From: Struthidea cinerea
Lineage: Eukaryota > Chordata > Aves > Passeriformes > Corcoracidae
Reading direction: 5' to 3'
Assembly: GCA_013397865.1 (NCBI GenBank)
Contig: VZTI01001048.1
Span: forward strand, 1,717,923-1,781,922
DNA length: 64,000 nucleotides
Below the pieces are notes generated by a model. The model saw nothing but the letters and a program-made list of their open reading frames with translations, was not told where the DNA came from and did no database searches. Below are positions 38,390-50,904 of this stretch, one piece after another; the stretch's first letter is position 1, and each line of letters opens with the position of its first letter. A program made the position numbers and the translations under genes.

Positions 38390-38475
38390 CAACTAATCCC
38401 CTCCACAGAGGCAAGTATAGCCAGTATTATTATCCCTGTGTTACAGATAAGAAATTGAGATGAATAGTTAGCAGA
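38390..38475 (-). mobile_element. Relic of an ancient MIR-type SINE (minus orientation)
   Basis: ATTATTATCCCTGTGTTACA followed by GATAAGAAATTGAGA corresponds to the reverse complement of the MIR 3' half, whose canonical form reads ATTATCCCCATTTTACAGAT then GAGGAAACTGAG. Upstream AACTAATCCCCTCC and downstream GTTAGCAGAAGGGC also fit in order. MIR elements predate the split of mammals and reptiles, so divergence of this degree is expected. Confidence 0.5.
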
Positions 38476-38624
38476 AGGGCATATATTTATATCAAAGTTA
38501 GGATAAAAAGTTTAAGCCAGTGAACCTTTGAATATAGTGGGTAGTTGCTATTAAAAATTAAGTCTTGTTATCTACATCTTTTTAAAAATTGTCTTTTGAA
38601 GACTAGAGCTAGACTTGGTTGTGG

Positions 38625-38642
38625 TTTTTTTTTTTTTTTTTT
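38625..38642. repeat. Poly-T tract (18 bases)
   Basis: An uninterrupted run of T is followed by CCCCCAC. It is a simple homopolymer. No transposon body is recognisable next to it. Confidence 0.95.
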
Positions 38643-38951
38643 CCCCCACTAGTATTTATAGTAAACACTGTGTAAAATAACTGAAAATGCAGTGGTGGCT
38701 GAAGGAAGAGAGAGAAATGCTTTTAGTGAAATGTATTGAACTCTTTCAAGCAAAAAACTTCCTTTTCCTGAAAGTCTGAAGCATTTTCAAAACAAAGAAT
38801 TTTGAAATAACATTTTCACTTCTGAATCTTACAAGTTCAATGAAAATGTTTTAAAAGGGATATAAAACCAAAAAGAGTGAATGTGTAGGGTCAGCTTATT
38901 TGAACACAAACTCTTTTCAAATTTTTTCCCTTTTAATATTTTTCACTCCAG

Positions 38952-39124
38952 ACAGAAGAACCCCCCCACCCCGTACAAAAATTGAATCTTCTCACAGTTC
39001 TTCTATAGACAGCTTTATTTTTCTCCAAGTACACTTCAGCAGCAGACTCTGTGATCATCTTGAGCTGGATAGATACAACCCATATGTTTCTCCTTTTAGG
39101 AAATATGACTCTTATAGCGGCTAA
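38952..39124 (+). other. Speculative 3'-terminal coding exon
   Basis: A strong acceptor-like arrangement is present: a pyrimidine-rich stretch from about 38,910 ending in TTTTTCACTCCAG at 38,951. It is followed by an open frame of 56 complete codons to TAA at 39,122-39,124. The peptide begins RRTPPPRTKIE, has a serine-rich patch, then a tyrosine-rich end (DRYNPYVSPFRKYDSYSG). I do not recognise the protein. It could equally be chance, since pyrimidine tracts with AG are common and no partner exon is identified. Confidence 0.15.
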
Positions 39125-42100
39125 AAAGTAAAGGCCAGGAAGATTTGCAGAACCATTCAGCTTATTAGTCCATAATCCATATTGGAACAGACGCTAGTAC
39201 CGTGCAGATAGGCTGGGCCTGTGTGGACACAGTCAGATTAGTCTCTAGCAAGCCTGCAGGGCTGAAATTTCTCACCAAGATTGATCACTGGGGAAGTTAG
39301 AACATGAAGGGCCAAACACAACTGAAAAAACTGGGTTTTTCAGTTCAGCCCTTTAAAATTTCTGTAATGCAATCTGCAAAGCAGCACACTCTTCAGGCCT
39401 GGTCCTAAATGGAGATGTTGGATCACAAATAGCGTTGTCCAGGGAAATTTTGTGGGAATGGTGGAAGTTTTAAATGAGAATAGTGTACAAGTTGATGAAT
39501 TTTCTGTAGTTCAGGCTCAGTTTTGCCCAGTGTGTTTTAGTGGAAGGAACTGAGTCTAACTTTGTGACATGAGTTTTGTTGATTAGGTGGAGAGAACTGC
39601 TGAGTCTCTCATCCATAATCATCTGACCTGTTCTCAGTGTTGGAGGAAACACCGCTTTGGGTGCTGCCCTGACTCCCTAAAGCACCACTGCACAGCCAGT
39701 GCCTGTGAGCACTGCCAGAGCAGGTCTGGTGTTCTCCATCAGGAGCTGAATCTTTCTGTCCAGTGAAAAATTCTGCAAGTGTGGCAATGCAAGAGTCCCC
39801 TCTGTGGTTTGTAGGGCATGCTGAGATATCTGTGTGGTTACATTTAATCTGATAGAGCCAGGCTGCAGAGCTGGATCCAGCTCTGAAATGTTCTTTCAGG
39901 TTCCTTATGGCAAGGTCTTTAATTAGCGCTCGCAGAGCATTGAAATACCATGACACTGTGCTGCTGCTAATGAAAATAAACCTGGAGTTGTGTTCCTTGG
40001 TCTGCTGACATTTGCAGTCATCAAGTCTGAGTCAGACTGGGAGCTGCTACTCGTGTGTAGGGGAAACTGGAGTGCATCAGACACAGAGCACAGTGAGACA
40101 CCGAGCCTCAACCTCCAGCCTGGGGCAGAAATCAGTGGGGCAGCGGCTGTGGTGCTGCCCATCCCTGACGGGCCCTGCCAAAGGGCCTTGCTGACCTGGA
40201 AGCTTCGTCTGTGCTGGGATGCTGCTCTTCCTTCCTTAGAGGCTACCTCGGGACTTGTCCTGCCATGATTACAAAGTTGAGGATTATTTATTTTACAGCT
40301 AAAATATTATTTTGAAAATGGTGACGATGAGAAGAAAATGACAGCAATGCAGTTGTGATCAGTTTTTGAGTTTAAACTGCTTTTGGAGTACCAGGATTCT
40401 GGCCATTTGCTTGAAATATTCTGTGTTTCAGTCACATGTTGGGGAGGGAGCCCTGCTCCACATGCTTCTGGGTGAAGGTGTTTCTAGCCATCTCCTTATG
40501 TATGGGACTTGCAGAGGAGGAAAAACTGAATTGTTTCTTCTCATCTTCCTGTATTTTAGTTATTTTTTCTAAATATAAACAGATAAATATGTAATACCAA
40601 AACACGTAACTTGGGCTAAATGTGGGAGAAGGTGGGGAAAAAGGCTTCACAAGCTGAAAGAAGTGCAAAAATATTTGTGCTGTATTTTAGTCTTTTTTAT
40701 TTCCTTTTGGCTTGTTTGTCTTGTGGTGTTAGCGGGATAGGCCCTACCAGTTTTGCTGGCATGTATTTGTAACCCAGGAATGTTTTTTGGCAGATGTAAA
40801 ATTAGAAACAAATTTCATGTGTTCTGCAGTGCCCTCCAGTGCTATAAAGGACAGGAACAGAATGTGTGGCTTTGTCAGGATGACTCCAGGAAACCACAAA
40901 GAAACAGAGATTAGAAACAAAATTGGGGAACTAAATAAATAAAAAAGGAAATAACCCCCCCAGCAGATGCTGCACAGCTTGGAAGGGGAGCGCAGGGCAA
41001 AGCCCCTGCCATGAATGGGAGCAAACAATAGAGCCCTTGGTGTGATGGGAAACAAGGACGTGTGATTTGGGGTTGTTTTCCAATAAGTGGTTGCAGGATT
41101 TTGAGGTCAGATGATGCTCCAAAATTTACCTGTCTGTTTTGAGATGTGAATAAATAAATGCCACTCCCCTCCCCCCGGCAGGATGGGAACGCTGAACGCT
41201 CGGCCCATCAAATTAAACACAGGCAGGTTTTCATTTCCAAGCCTGCACATTTGGAGATGATGGATGGTGAGATATATGTCTCTATAATGAAGGTTTCATT
41301 ACGAATGTTTTTAAACGTGCAACATGGCTCTTCATTTCCAAACAAGAAGTGCCATGCCCTTTCTTGTAGCTCTTAGATGGAATATGTGTGATATTGCCAA
41401 AGGAAATGGTCAAATAACCACTGAATATATTGATTTAATATAAAGTTATGTTTGTTTCATTTTTACTGCAAAGCTTCAGAAAACTGAATGAAATAATAAA
41501 CTGCATAAATAAAAATAGGGAGGGGTAGTGTTAGGGTGATTAGAGATAAATGATTAGTGGGATTATTTGGTTGCAACTATTCAAGAAAATATAACTGGCT
41601 TGTCTCTGCCTTGTTTGTCCCTTGTTGTCCACTGCCTGCAAACAGCCAGGTGATCAAGCTGTCCCAACTTGAACACTTGCAGAAAGTTTGAGTAAAGAAT
41701 GTTTAGAAGCCACTTATAACTAAGCAAACAAAGAAACCAAAAAAGCGAAGAAACCTACAAAAAAAATACCTTGAGGTCTTTATGCACTGTGTGACAGTCA
41801 GTTTTCCCAATTGCAATAAAAATACTGTGGAGCGTATCCAAATGATAAAGGTTGAATGAGCAGCAGCACTCGGCGTGCCATACATATATATACTTCAAGT
41901 TACATGATCTTAATTTTTAATGTTGGCCAAATCTAGGACTTGTTTGGGCTGATGGGGAGTCACAGAAAGCCTGTCATCAAGGGTCTTAAGCAAAAATGTT
42001 TGGCCATGAGACCTGGACTGTCTGTAGAATTGGTCAGTGTGGAAAAGGTTAATCTTTATTTGAGTGGAGCAAGGCACTGGGGAAATACCTGCACAGGAAA

Positions 42101-45100
42101 TACCTAAAGGATGGACTATTGCCCCCAGGTGATAACTGGCTGTGAGAGGGATGCTGAGGGAGCAGTGCAGTGTTAGATGTCGTGCGGGGCAGATGCACTG
42201 ACACAGCTGTAAACATGTGAAAATGGAGCCTCCCTAAAATAATCCAGTGATTTTCCTGCAATTACCAGTTTGATTTCATGTTAACTGCTTTTCACCTTTC
42301 CTTCTCTCACCACTTTCCCAAGGGATTTTTTTTGGTACTTCACTTTGTACATGTGTGTGCAGTATTGAAATGTCCACATCTCCTTAAACCTCTCTCTGTC
42401 ACTATAAATTTTGCCCTCTGACTTGCCCAGCGATGCACCCGGTTTTGCACGGCATCAAAATGTGAAAGTTCAAATAGCATTTTGTGATTTTTCTGGTAAT
42501 ACCATGCACAGCCCTTAGTGCCCTTACCCTGGAACTGGAGGAGTTCTAGGAAAGAGGGAGAGTTCTAGGAAAACCTGGTGGCACCACTTTCCTCTGCCCC
42601 TGCAGCGCTGCCCCCTATTAAATATGCATTATGCACTAACACTGAGAGGAATAAATTAAAACCACCCAGACAGCTTTAGGTGCTGCATTTGAGTGTCGAA
42701 TGCAGCTGGTGGAGAGCTGGGCTTTTTTCTGGGGCTAGGCATACAGTGATGGATTTCTGTCTCAGCAGGACTTCTCTGTGCTGTTTCCTGCAAAGGCCAG
42801 TGAAGGAACAGGCTCCTCTGAAGGAGTCTGGCAGGAGCCCCTCTCTGACCTGCACACAAACCCTCTACAGACCCAATCCACTCCTTGCTTAAGCACTAAA
42901 TTGACAGAATGCATTTAAATATCATCATCTGATTTTGCCTCCAAATTTTCTGTTTTTTCTCTGGGAGATTTTCTCCACTGGACACTGTCTTACCCTAGGA
43001 GGAAAGGATCCAAGCATTTGATATTAATCTTAAAGAAATTTGATTTTTGGCTTTCTTTGAAAGTTGATTAAATGCAGCTTGTCATCCCACTCCTTTTTTG
43101 AGAAGCAATAAACTGTACTGCTGTCACTAGGACAACATATCTCAGAGCTTCTTCCACTGCTCTGGCATACCCAAACTGATATTCTACCTAAGGCGTGCAA
43201 GAACTAGTCGGAAAAAAAAAGTCTAATAAGAATTAGAAGCCTGTAGAATGATGGTCTTATGATAATAATTAATCTATAATAATTAGAAGCTTGAAAGAGA
43301 GCTCTGGGTTAACCAATACAGAGGGGGAAGGAATATAGGGAATTGGGGAACATAATTAGCAGACAAGACCTTTGGCTGATAATTTGCCCACCCCTTACAG
43401 CAGTGTCCCTAACCAGGCCTTTCCCTCACCCTGGTTATATGAAGAAGTTTATATGAAGAAGCTTTTTTTACTATGTTGGCCATAAAGAGCTGTAAATCCA
43501 TTAAGCAGATGGAGTTGGATCATAGAAATATTATTTAAGGGAGAACAAGTAAAAATATCCTAAAGCTCTTTTATACCTTTATTTCCATGACTGGATGGGG
43601 GCTTTAGAAAAGGGTTTTTTTTTAAAAAAAAAGAACCTCACTGAAAGTTTGGAGTCCTGACAAAATAGGTAACAACAATCTGTGCTGGTAACTATAAAGA
43701 TACCATTATGGTCATTTTAGGAAATGCATATTTTTGAGTTCTGTAAAATGTATATTCTATACTTGGGGTCTGATAAGGTGAATTATTGACAGGTAAAGTC
43801 ACAGTCTGCTTCCAAGTCAGTAGTTACTTGTTTTTCTTGTACTAATAAGCATCCAAATTTTTAAAAAGGAAAATTTATCCTCTCCTGTGAGGTACTAATG
43901 GGTAGAGAACTGTACCTGAGACCACAATTCTCAGAAGTTAGTAGGAATTAGAGCTCTTTGAAAAGCGAAGCCTCAATTTCCCTTCCAAATGACTGGGAGA
44001 TGGTGATTACTGCTGTACCTAAAGGTGTGAAATACACTGTTCTATTTTACTTTTTTCAAAACATGTTTGCATGTTGAATGCTGTGTCCTGAAAATGCAAA
44101 ATTACGGTATTGGATCTTCTTGAATTTACTGTCATGGTGCTCTGTTCCCTCCTGGTCACTGTGGTACTGGTGGTGTTGCCACTACCACCTACAGCTGTCC
44201 ATCGAGCCCAAAACGTGCCTTTGAGTCTCTTTATTCTTCTGAAGAAAGCAGCCAGGTTAGAAATGCTGTAGTGCTCCAGCAGGGAGGTATTGCATATTTG
44301 TAACATAAAACTTGGATTAAGTCATTTCGAGGGGGTAGCGTTCCCATTAAGGATGGTTGGTAGAACTTGGCTGTTGCCCGAAACTCCCTGTGCGCCTCTG
44401 GGGCTGCGCTGCCAGAGAGAGCAATTGAGACCTGGAGAGTGGGCAGCTCCTTACGTGCCACCAGGCAGAATTCAGGGGAGTGGCAAATGCCTTTTTTTTT
44501 GGTGTTCAATCAGACTTTGCTTGTCTTCCAGTCTCTCCTGAAAGAACTGACTGCAGAGCTGTGGTGCCTTCACCCAAAAGAGTTTTGGTGGTTTATGGAC
44601 TGTCTTCTGAGAGTGGCTTTACACAACAACATTTTTATTAACTTTACTTTTATTATTGTTGTTGTTATTATTATTACTTTCAGAATAACTTTCCCTAGAT
44701 GATCTCTCCTCCATCAGTCCTCTTTTGCATCCCAGAAGAATGTAAGAAATTAGTTTGGCTACAATTGGAATCCTCGGTCTCAAACAGAAACTGCAGCACT
44801 TGGTGCTATTAGTGAGAGCTTTGTAATTGTGTGTGTACAGAGGCTGTTGGCACTGCTTTCTATTCAGGCATTCCCATTTCATGCCCAAAATTGAGTTGTT
44901 GAAAATATAGATGAACAATAGCTGTTTACTTGTAATTAAAGGGCTGTGGGCAGCACTCTGCTGCCTTGCTGGTGATTGCAATCTATTCCTGTTCAAAATA
45001 TGTCTGTGCAACAAATCCAAGAGTACTTGTAACGCAGGATGGCTGCTGGGGATGAAGGGTGCCTATGGCTGCAGCAATGCAAAGGTGGCAACACGGGGAA

Positions 45101-46499
45101 AAGGGAGAAAGGTTATTAGCAGTGAAGGCCTGGAGCCATGGGCCACTGGCAGGGTTGGTTAGAGCCAGCATGAACGTGCCCAGCTGGGCTGCAGCCTGCT
45201 ATCAGTGTCCCGTGGGGACACCTTCCAGCACAGTAAGCTCTCTGGGACAAAGTTTGCTTCATCTTAACTAACACTGGTGTTGGGCTGGAAGTGCAGAGGG
45301 TGTTCTTGTGGAAAAAGGAGCTTTTAACCAACTATCAGTGTCACAGATAAGGCCATGTCATACACAGCCTCTGTTTGAAATTTTAACAGACAAGCATCAC
45401 TGTTGGCCATAGACTTGTGTGTGTTTTGAGCCCACAGAGGCTTTAAAAATGTGTACATTCATCTTGTACATGTTCTTCCAGCTCTGCTCCTTAGCGTGGT
45501 GCAACATGACCCTGTGGCAGAGCCCAGTGAGAAACGCCCTCCCTGCTGCGGGGGAGTTTGTGCGATGCTGCAGGGAGCTGGGGAGGGCTGCTGCCACGAG
45601 CTGCTCCTCCCCAGGGGACAGAGCTGGTGGGACCTGCTGAGTCTTGGCAAAAACACAGTGTTCTTCAGCAGCTTTCCCCTGTGTGTGTCATAGGTGAGAG
45701 CTCTTTGGGCGCAGGGAAGAGCTGCAGTTGGTCATATCCAGACCCAACTTTGGTCACACCTGGCTCCTCTCAGCAGAACTGTCTTCTGCCTTGCACAGCT
45801 CAAACTGCTCTGCTCAGCTGCTACTTCTAAATAAAGTTTGTACGTGATTGTTACTGAAGCTATTGCAAGCTGTTTTCCCTTGCAAGGAGATTTCTGCCTT
45901 GCAATTCTTTAAAATCTTTCAGAAACCTATGTTGGTGGCTGAGCTAAACTATTGCTTTCATTTGGTTAATTTTACTATTTAGTGGAATTAATTTTTTTCA
46001 GTGTTTGCTCTCATAAATAATTATTTTAATCGTCACATGTTTTCTTTGGGAGTTTTTTTGTTTCAAATCATAAATCCATGTATTTAGTTGACTGAGCAGG
46101 AAGTACATATTTTATTAGCTTGCTCCCAAGAATGTAGCAGGGTATTGTCCTGTCACAGGAATTCCTTGGTCCAGAATTTTTAGCAAGGCAGGAAGAGCAG
46201 GGAGAGTAGGGCAGGAAGGAGACACCTGACTCTCCCCTACCTTTGGTAGGTGGAAAAAGAGCTCTAGGATGACAGTCCTTGGGGTAGCTTTCTGAGGAGC
46301 GCTTTAGCTCAACATGACATCTTTCCCACTTAACGTAGCCCAGAGACAGGAAATTTAAGATTACCTTGGTTTTGTTACAGTTCCTTGAGTTTTCGTATTT
46401 CCTTCCAGTGTCTCCTTGCTTTCCTTTTTCATCTTGCTCCTGCTAGAATGTGCTGGAGGTAGCAGAGCAGGGTAGAGACACACCAAGAGTGTTTCTGGC
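39125..46499. other. Non-coding sequence, nothing firmly recognised
   Basis: No gene is supported. Small features are a T9A10 palindromic run at 43,615-43,633, a duplicated TTATATGAAGAAG near 43,435-43,465, and an ATT/GTT-type microsatellite at about 44,640-44,676. The last produces an asparagine run in a spurious minus-strand frame. Frames of up to 133 codons overlap on both strands and show no family features. Confidence 0.6.
43615..43633. repeat. T9A10 palindromic homopolymer pair
   Basis: Nine T are followed directly by ten A. The sequence can form a hairpin and is prone to slippage. No transposon is visible beside it. Confidence 0.9.
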
Positions 46500-46600
46500 T
46501 GTGGCCGTGTTGGCTCGGGGTGTGTGGAGCACCCGCGGGGCCGCACACGCAGGGTGTGCTGGGCCGGGCTCCCACTGAGTTCGTGCGCTCAGTGGACAGC
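46500..46600. promoter_or_regulatory. Isolated small CpG-rich patch
   Basis: About 100 bases are rich in G, C and CpG (GGCCGTG, CCCGCGGGGCCGC, CACGCAGG, GGGCCGGGC, TCGTGCGC) with AT-rich DNA beyond. It includes a small inverted repeat GCACAC/GTGTGC. It may be an orphan CpG element of a promoter or enhancer. Confidence 0.35.
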
Positions 46601-47219
46601 ACAAGGGGCTCAGGCTCTGCTAATCACTGCACTGGCCCCTGGTGAGGCTGGCACACACCCCTGCTCACAGGGTGTAAAACAGTGACCCAGAGCTGCTCCA
46701 GATTAATGCCCACGGGCACGGTGTCCACCGTTATCTCCCAGTGAGTGGAGGACCCTCGGTCTTCACTCACTGCCTTGCTCCCTAATATTTATTGTGCTTT
46801 CATTTCCTGCTCTTGCACAACTTACAAGATCAATTAAAATTGGCTGACATCTGGAGCCTTTAAAAGAAAAGAAAAAAAAAAAATAGTGGTATTCCTGAAC
46901 TCCTTATTCAGAAAAACCTTGCAAGGATTTCAAAGGCACGTTCCACAAGGGCTGCTGGATTGGTCCCTATAGGACATTGGCTGGTGCCTGAGAAATAAAG
47001 AAAAGCCCTTGACTATTAGCAGGTTCCGCTGTAATTCAGAATAATACCAGATGTTTCATTATGTATCAGCCAGCAATAAAACTGCTTCTTTGAGCTATTG
47101 AACAAAGACAGTTGACAAAAGAAAAATTAATGTTGTGTCTTTGATCTCATGTTTTAAATTTGTCTTTTATAAATAGTGATGGGTTCTGGTTAAAAACACT
47201 CTAACAATTTGTTAAATAT
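46601..47219. other. Non-coding sequence
   Basis: No gene is seen. A short A-rich tract lies at about 46,862-46,882. Confidence 0.7.
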
Positions 47220-47700
47220 GCAAATGTCTGAAGTTTCTTAGCAACAGAACAAATAAGTGTTTTTCTTCTAATATAATATGTATGCTAGTTTAGTAAGCAC
47301 ACAATAAGTTAATTAGGCTGTGGTTAGGTATTATTTGTAAATGTCATATTAGCATGCTGTTTTGTTTCTTTGTTGCAACCAAAAGCCTCAAACTCACTGA
47401 TGTCACTTATTGCATGTTGTTTTTTCCTCTAGTTTTGAAATGAGTTTATTTTTTTAACATACTTGTGGGCAGAATAATGATTTATTGAGTTGTGTGTTTA
47501 TTATTGTTTTGCTTGGTTGTAATGTCTCATTGTCTTTACATTGTTAGCAACGTTAGACATTTTACAGGGAAATTCTAGGAAAGTACACATTACATGTGTA
47601 ATAAAGCTGCTGCAGTTTACTATGATTAATGTCATTACAATGAATACCAAATGAATTAATAATGATGGGGCCATTTAATTTTAAAATGTTGGCATTTGTC
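47220..47700. promoter_or_regulatory. Candidate conserved non-coding block
   Basis: About 480 bases of complex AT-rich DNA have repeated homeodomain cores (GTTAATTAGG, GATTAATG, TTAATAATGATG, TTTAATTTTA) and no simple repeats or long frames. It resembles deeply conserved enhancers near developmental regulators, but only an alignment could show conservation. Confidence 0.3.
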
Positions 47701-50504
47701 TAAGTGCTGCTCTGAGAGAGGGTGGAGGAGCTTGGCACGGTAGGAATTGGATAAAGCAGGATTTTTGCTGCCAGCAGCCAAGCAGCTTGTTTCTCTCCAA
47801 GCAGTTACGGTCAACTGTTAACATATTCACTGCCAAGCAGATTTATCTAAATCCAGAGAACCTTTTCCTGTGACTGTCAAATTTCACTTTATATTCTTGT
47901 GTTTTCCCCCTCCTCTAGCAAAGCTTTCTGCCAACAGCTCTGCTACTTCCATGGTCTTGCTGTAGCAGGTAGGGGGACATTCCAGGCCAGAACACCTCTG
48001 GGTCACTGGTAAAGGTCACGGATGAGCAAACAACCAAGCAACTAGCTGTCTTGTGAAAATTTTTAAAGTTTGATGCATTCAGATCAAAGCACACTGCTAA
48101 TCCAGCAATGCCTTCCTGACAATCTTGAAGCACGTTTTGAAATGTCTTAATCCCCACTGCAGTGGTCCTGTAGTGCCTTGTCAATAGGGAGTAGTTTTAG
48201 ACGAGGGGTTTTTTTCCTTGACAAAATACCTGGAAGAGCAGAATCATGAATTGCTCAGTTAAAGCACTTGGAGGACAATGGCTGATCATGGAGGGAAGCA
48301 TGTGCAAGTTGCTGTGTCAAGCCAGCTGAGGTCAGGCCTGGAATGGGACAAGAGATGCCTGAGGAGAATCAGCCTTGACTCTGTGGCCGTGGAAACATTT
48401 CCATCCACATCTAGAGAGTTATTTTTGCCATGTCTGAGCATTTGAAGATGGATTTTTATGCTCTGTGCATGGACACTCATGCATGCTCATAATTTCAGTT
48501 TTCAAGTGATCAGCAGAAACTATCCAGTAGATCCTTGCTGCATGCCAGAGGATGAAGGCAACCTCAGTTTTCAGTTGCCTTCTTTCTCACTGGATCATCT
48601 CATTTTGCACTAGTTTATATTGTCTTTTAGTCACCTAAGCACTGGAAAATCATTAGCAAACAGTCACTTCCTATTATGTGCGTAAACCAAGTACTGTAAA
48701 GTTGAGAAGACAATCCCATGAAGGATGGTGGAGAAATCCAGCAGAAGTGGAATATGAATGTCATACTGAGAATGGAGAAAGTGGTTGGAAATCAGTTGTG
48801 TCCCTAAGGTGTTGAGGCTGCAGGGTTATTTGACAGAGGTTTTCCTAATAGCCTTCATTGTGCACATGAGAAACTGCTGCCAGAAAATGCCTGTAATGGT
48901 ACAATTCTTTTAAGAAGAGGCTGGGAGAGGGGGGGAATGGACACTACCATCACAGTTTACCTGTGCTGATTAGGTGTGGTGGAGTTCTTGGGTACAGCTC
49001 TAGCAGCAGTTTAAGTTTTCTAACAACAGTGTAACATTTGGATCCCTATCAGCTTGTTGCAGTCTTCTTACAGCAACTTCCGTGGGAGTTGAAGGTCATT
49101 GGATTTCTGTTTCTTACAAAAATTTCATCACATCAGCAAAGTAACTTTATTATCCTGGGAGAAAACGTTATGAGCAGTTAGATTAGCCCCCTGTGTAATG
49201 CAGGGCATAGATTTTGGGTTTATGTTTTCAGTGTGGTACCCACAAGCTCTCAGTTGATTTAAAGCGTGCTGGGTGGTTTATTTCCTAGGAATACCAGAGT
49301 ACATTGAATGATGGACTTCCTTCCCAGTCATCTGCTCACTTTATTAATTATCTTAACCAGTAATTTTATCAAAAGCTTTTAATTTTGGATTAATCTGAAG
49401 CCTGTGTTGCAGGTTGGCTGGTTTTTCCCTCCCCAGGGATCATGGAAGGGCCCTCCACAGCAGTCTGCATGTGTTTGTGCAAGGGTAACTTATGCAGATC
49501 AGGTACCTGCCCTGTGAGGATGGAGGCACAGACAGCTGTGGAACCTGCCAGCTTTGAAGTTGTGTTTATGAGCAGGAGTGCAGAGGGGAGCTCTAGAAAG
49601 AGGAGTTATCATGGGGCTTGGCAAAAGTAAATGTCCTGAAGAAGTGAGCAATGACCCCTCTGTTGTGTGGTTGTTTCCAGCTGCCTCCAGTCCTTGTAAG
49701 AAGAGGGAGAAGGGTGGGATGTGTCCCCGGCTTGTGAACAGCCCTCTGGCTCTGCATACAGATGAGCAGCACAGGATTGTACACGTGCATTTAGTTAATA
49801 TCCTAAAATCCAGCTTAATGAAAAATCAAAGTTCCGTGATAAACCATCCTCTTTCTGATTTAATCAGAGAGGTTGAATCCCTTTGTGGTGGTTTGGGTGG
49901 TTCTGTCATTTTGGCCAGTATGGTTTTATTCCTTCCTTATTAGGGCTGATGTCTGTCCCTCTGTCACTCTTCCTTTTTCATACTTGGACTGGAGCGCCCT
50001 TGGCTGTAAGATCATCTCTGCCCTGTGCTGAGGTGACACAGAATGTGACACAACTGTGATTCCTGGCAAGGGCTCCTAATGCTGACAAAGGGAAGATCAA
50101 ATAGGTGGAGTTTTCCAAAGTTCATGGGAACAGTTTGCACACGGAGTCTTTAAATAGAAAAGACTTTGCTCTCCTTAAGTCTCTACAAAGCAAATCTAGC
50201 TTTCTACTAAAGCCTGTGGGATTTTTATTTACTTTGTTGGTCACAGAGGAAAGGAAGTTTTACAGCATGTGCTCACTGAATTCCGATAAACACCCAGCAA
50301 GTGCTATATATGCTAATTAAGAGATAATGTTAATGGGCTGGAATGTTGTCACAGGATTAGGCGCTCCTGCTGCCACCAAAAATGTTGGGGCACTTATCAA
50401 AATAACAGTTATGGATGTGGAACGATAGTTCGTTCCCAAAGCAGGTACCAGGGACTGCGGGATTGGGAAGGAGGTACCTTTGGTTGTGCTACACAGAGGA
50501 TGGA
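47701..50504. other. Non-coding sequence
   Basis: No exon or repeat is confidently recognised. Frames of 60-121 codons are scattered across both strands and lack domains. Confidence 0.65.
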
Positions 50505-50645
50505 GAGGGACCGGGGTGCTCAGTGGACGGACAGACAGACGCTGGTGTGACAGACGCCGTGCTGTTGTTGTCCTGCCCCGTTCCCAGCGGCTGCGGCAGG
50601 AGCCTTTGTCTGCCGCAGCCGGGCGGGAGGGGGCTCGCCACAAAA
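50505..50645. promoter_or_regulatory. Isolated small CpG-rich patch with GC hairpin
   Basis: About 140 bases are enriched in CpG (GACCGGGG, GACGGAC, GACGCC, GCGGCTGCGGC, GCCGCAGCCGGGCGGG). The patch holds a perfect 12-bp inverted repeat and leads straight into the motif-rich block at 50,690-51,280. Possible promoter or enhancer; the role is inferred. Confidence 0.4.
50588..50621. repeat. Perfect 12-bp GC-rich inverted repeat
   Basis: CGGCTGCGGCAG (50,588-50,599) and CTGCCGCAGCCG (50,610-50,621) pair completely around a 10-base loop. It is a very stable potential hairpin inside the CpG patch. Confidence 0.95.
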
Positions 50646-50829
50646 GAACAGTTTGGTTAAAGCGTTCCGGTGTTTTATGAATAAATTGGATTCTACTTAC
50701 GGCATTATTAACCTGCTGTATTCTGACGGGCTTAGGGGGAGATTATCGTGCGCTTGAACAAATCAGTATCTACAGATCCACACAAATACTGGGTTTTAAC
50801 AAAAATATACTGTGATTAAGGCACACAGC

Positions 50830-50884
50830 GGATCAAATTCAGCCCCGACTTACACCAGGTGCAATCTCATTGATATCCGTGGGT
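50830..50884 (+). mobile_element. Possible relic of an ancient amniote repeat
   Basis: GATCAAATTCAGCCCCGACT followed by TACACCAGGTGCAATCTCAT resembles an old reptile/bird repeat core of the type AAATTCTG...TTACACCAGTGTAAAT...CATTGA. It ends about 20 bases before the long hairpin, so the hairpin could be part of the same insertion. Confidence 0.35.
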
Positions 50885-50904
50885 TAAAAAGCAATTTTTA
50901 CAAC

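Noticed and set aside
44619..45020. Protein with a polyasparagine run
   Set aside because: The run is a translated ATT/GTT-type microsatellite and the rest of the frame shows no domain.
48286..48480. Minus-strand frame initially suspected to be a transposon fragment
   Set aside because: No reverse transcriptase, transposase or other motif is present, and the frame is only 64 codons.
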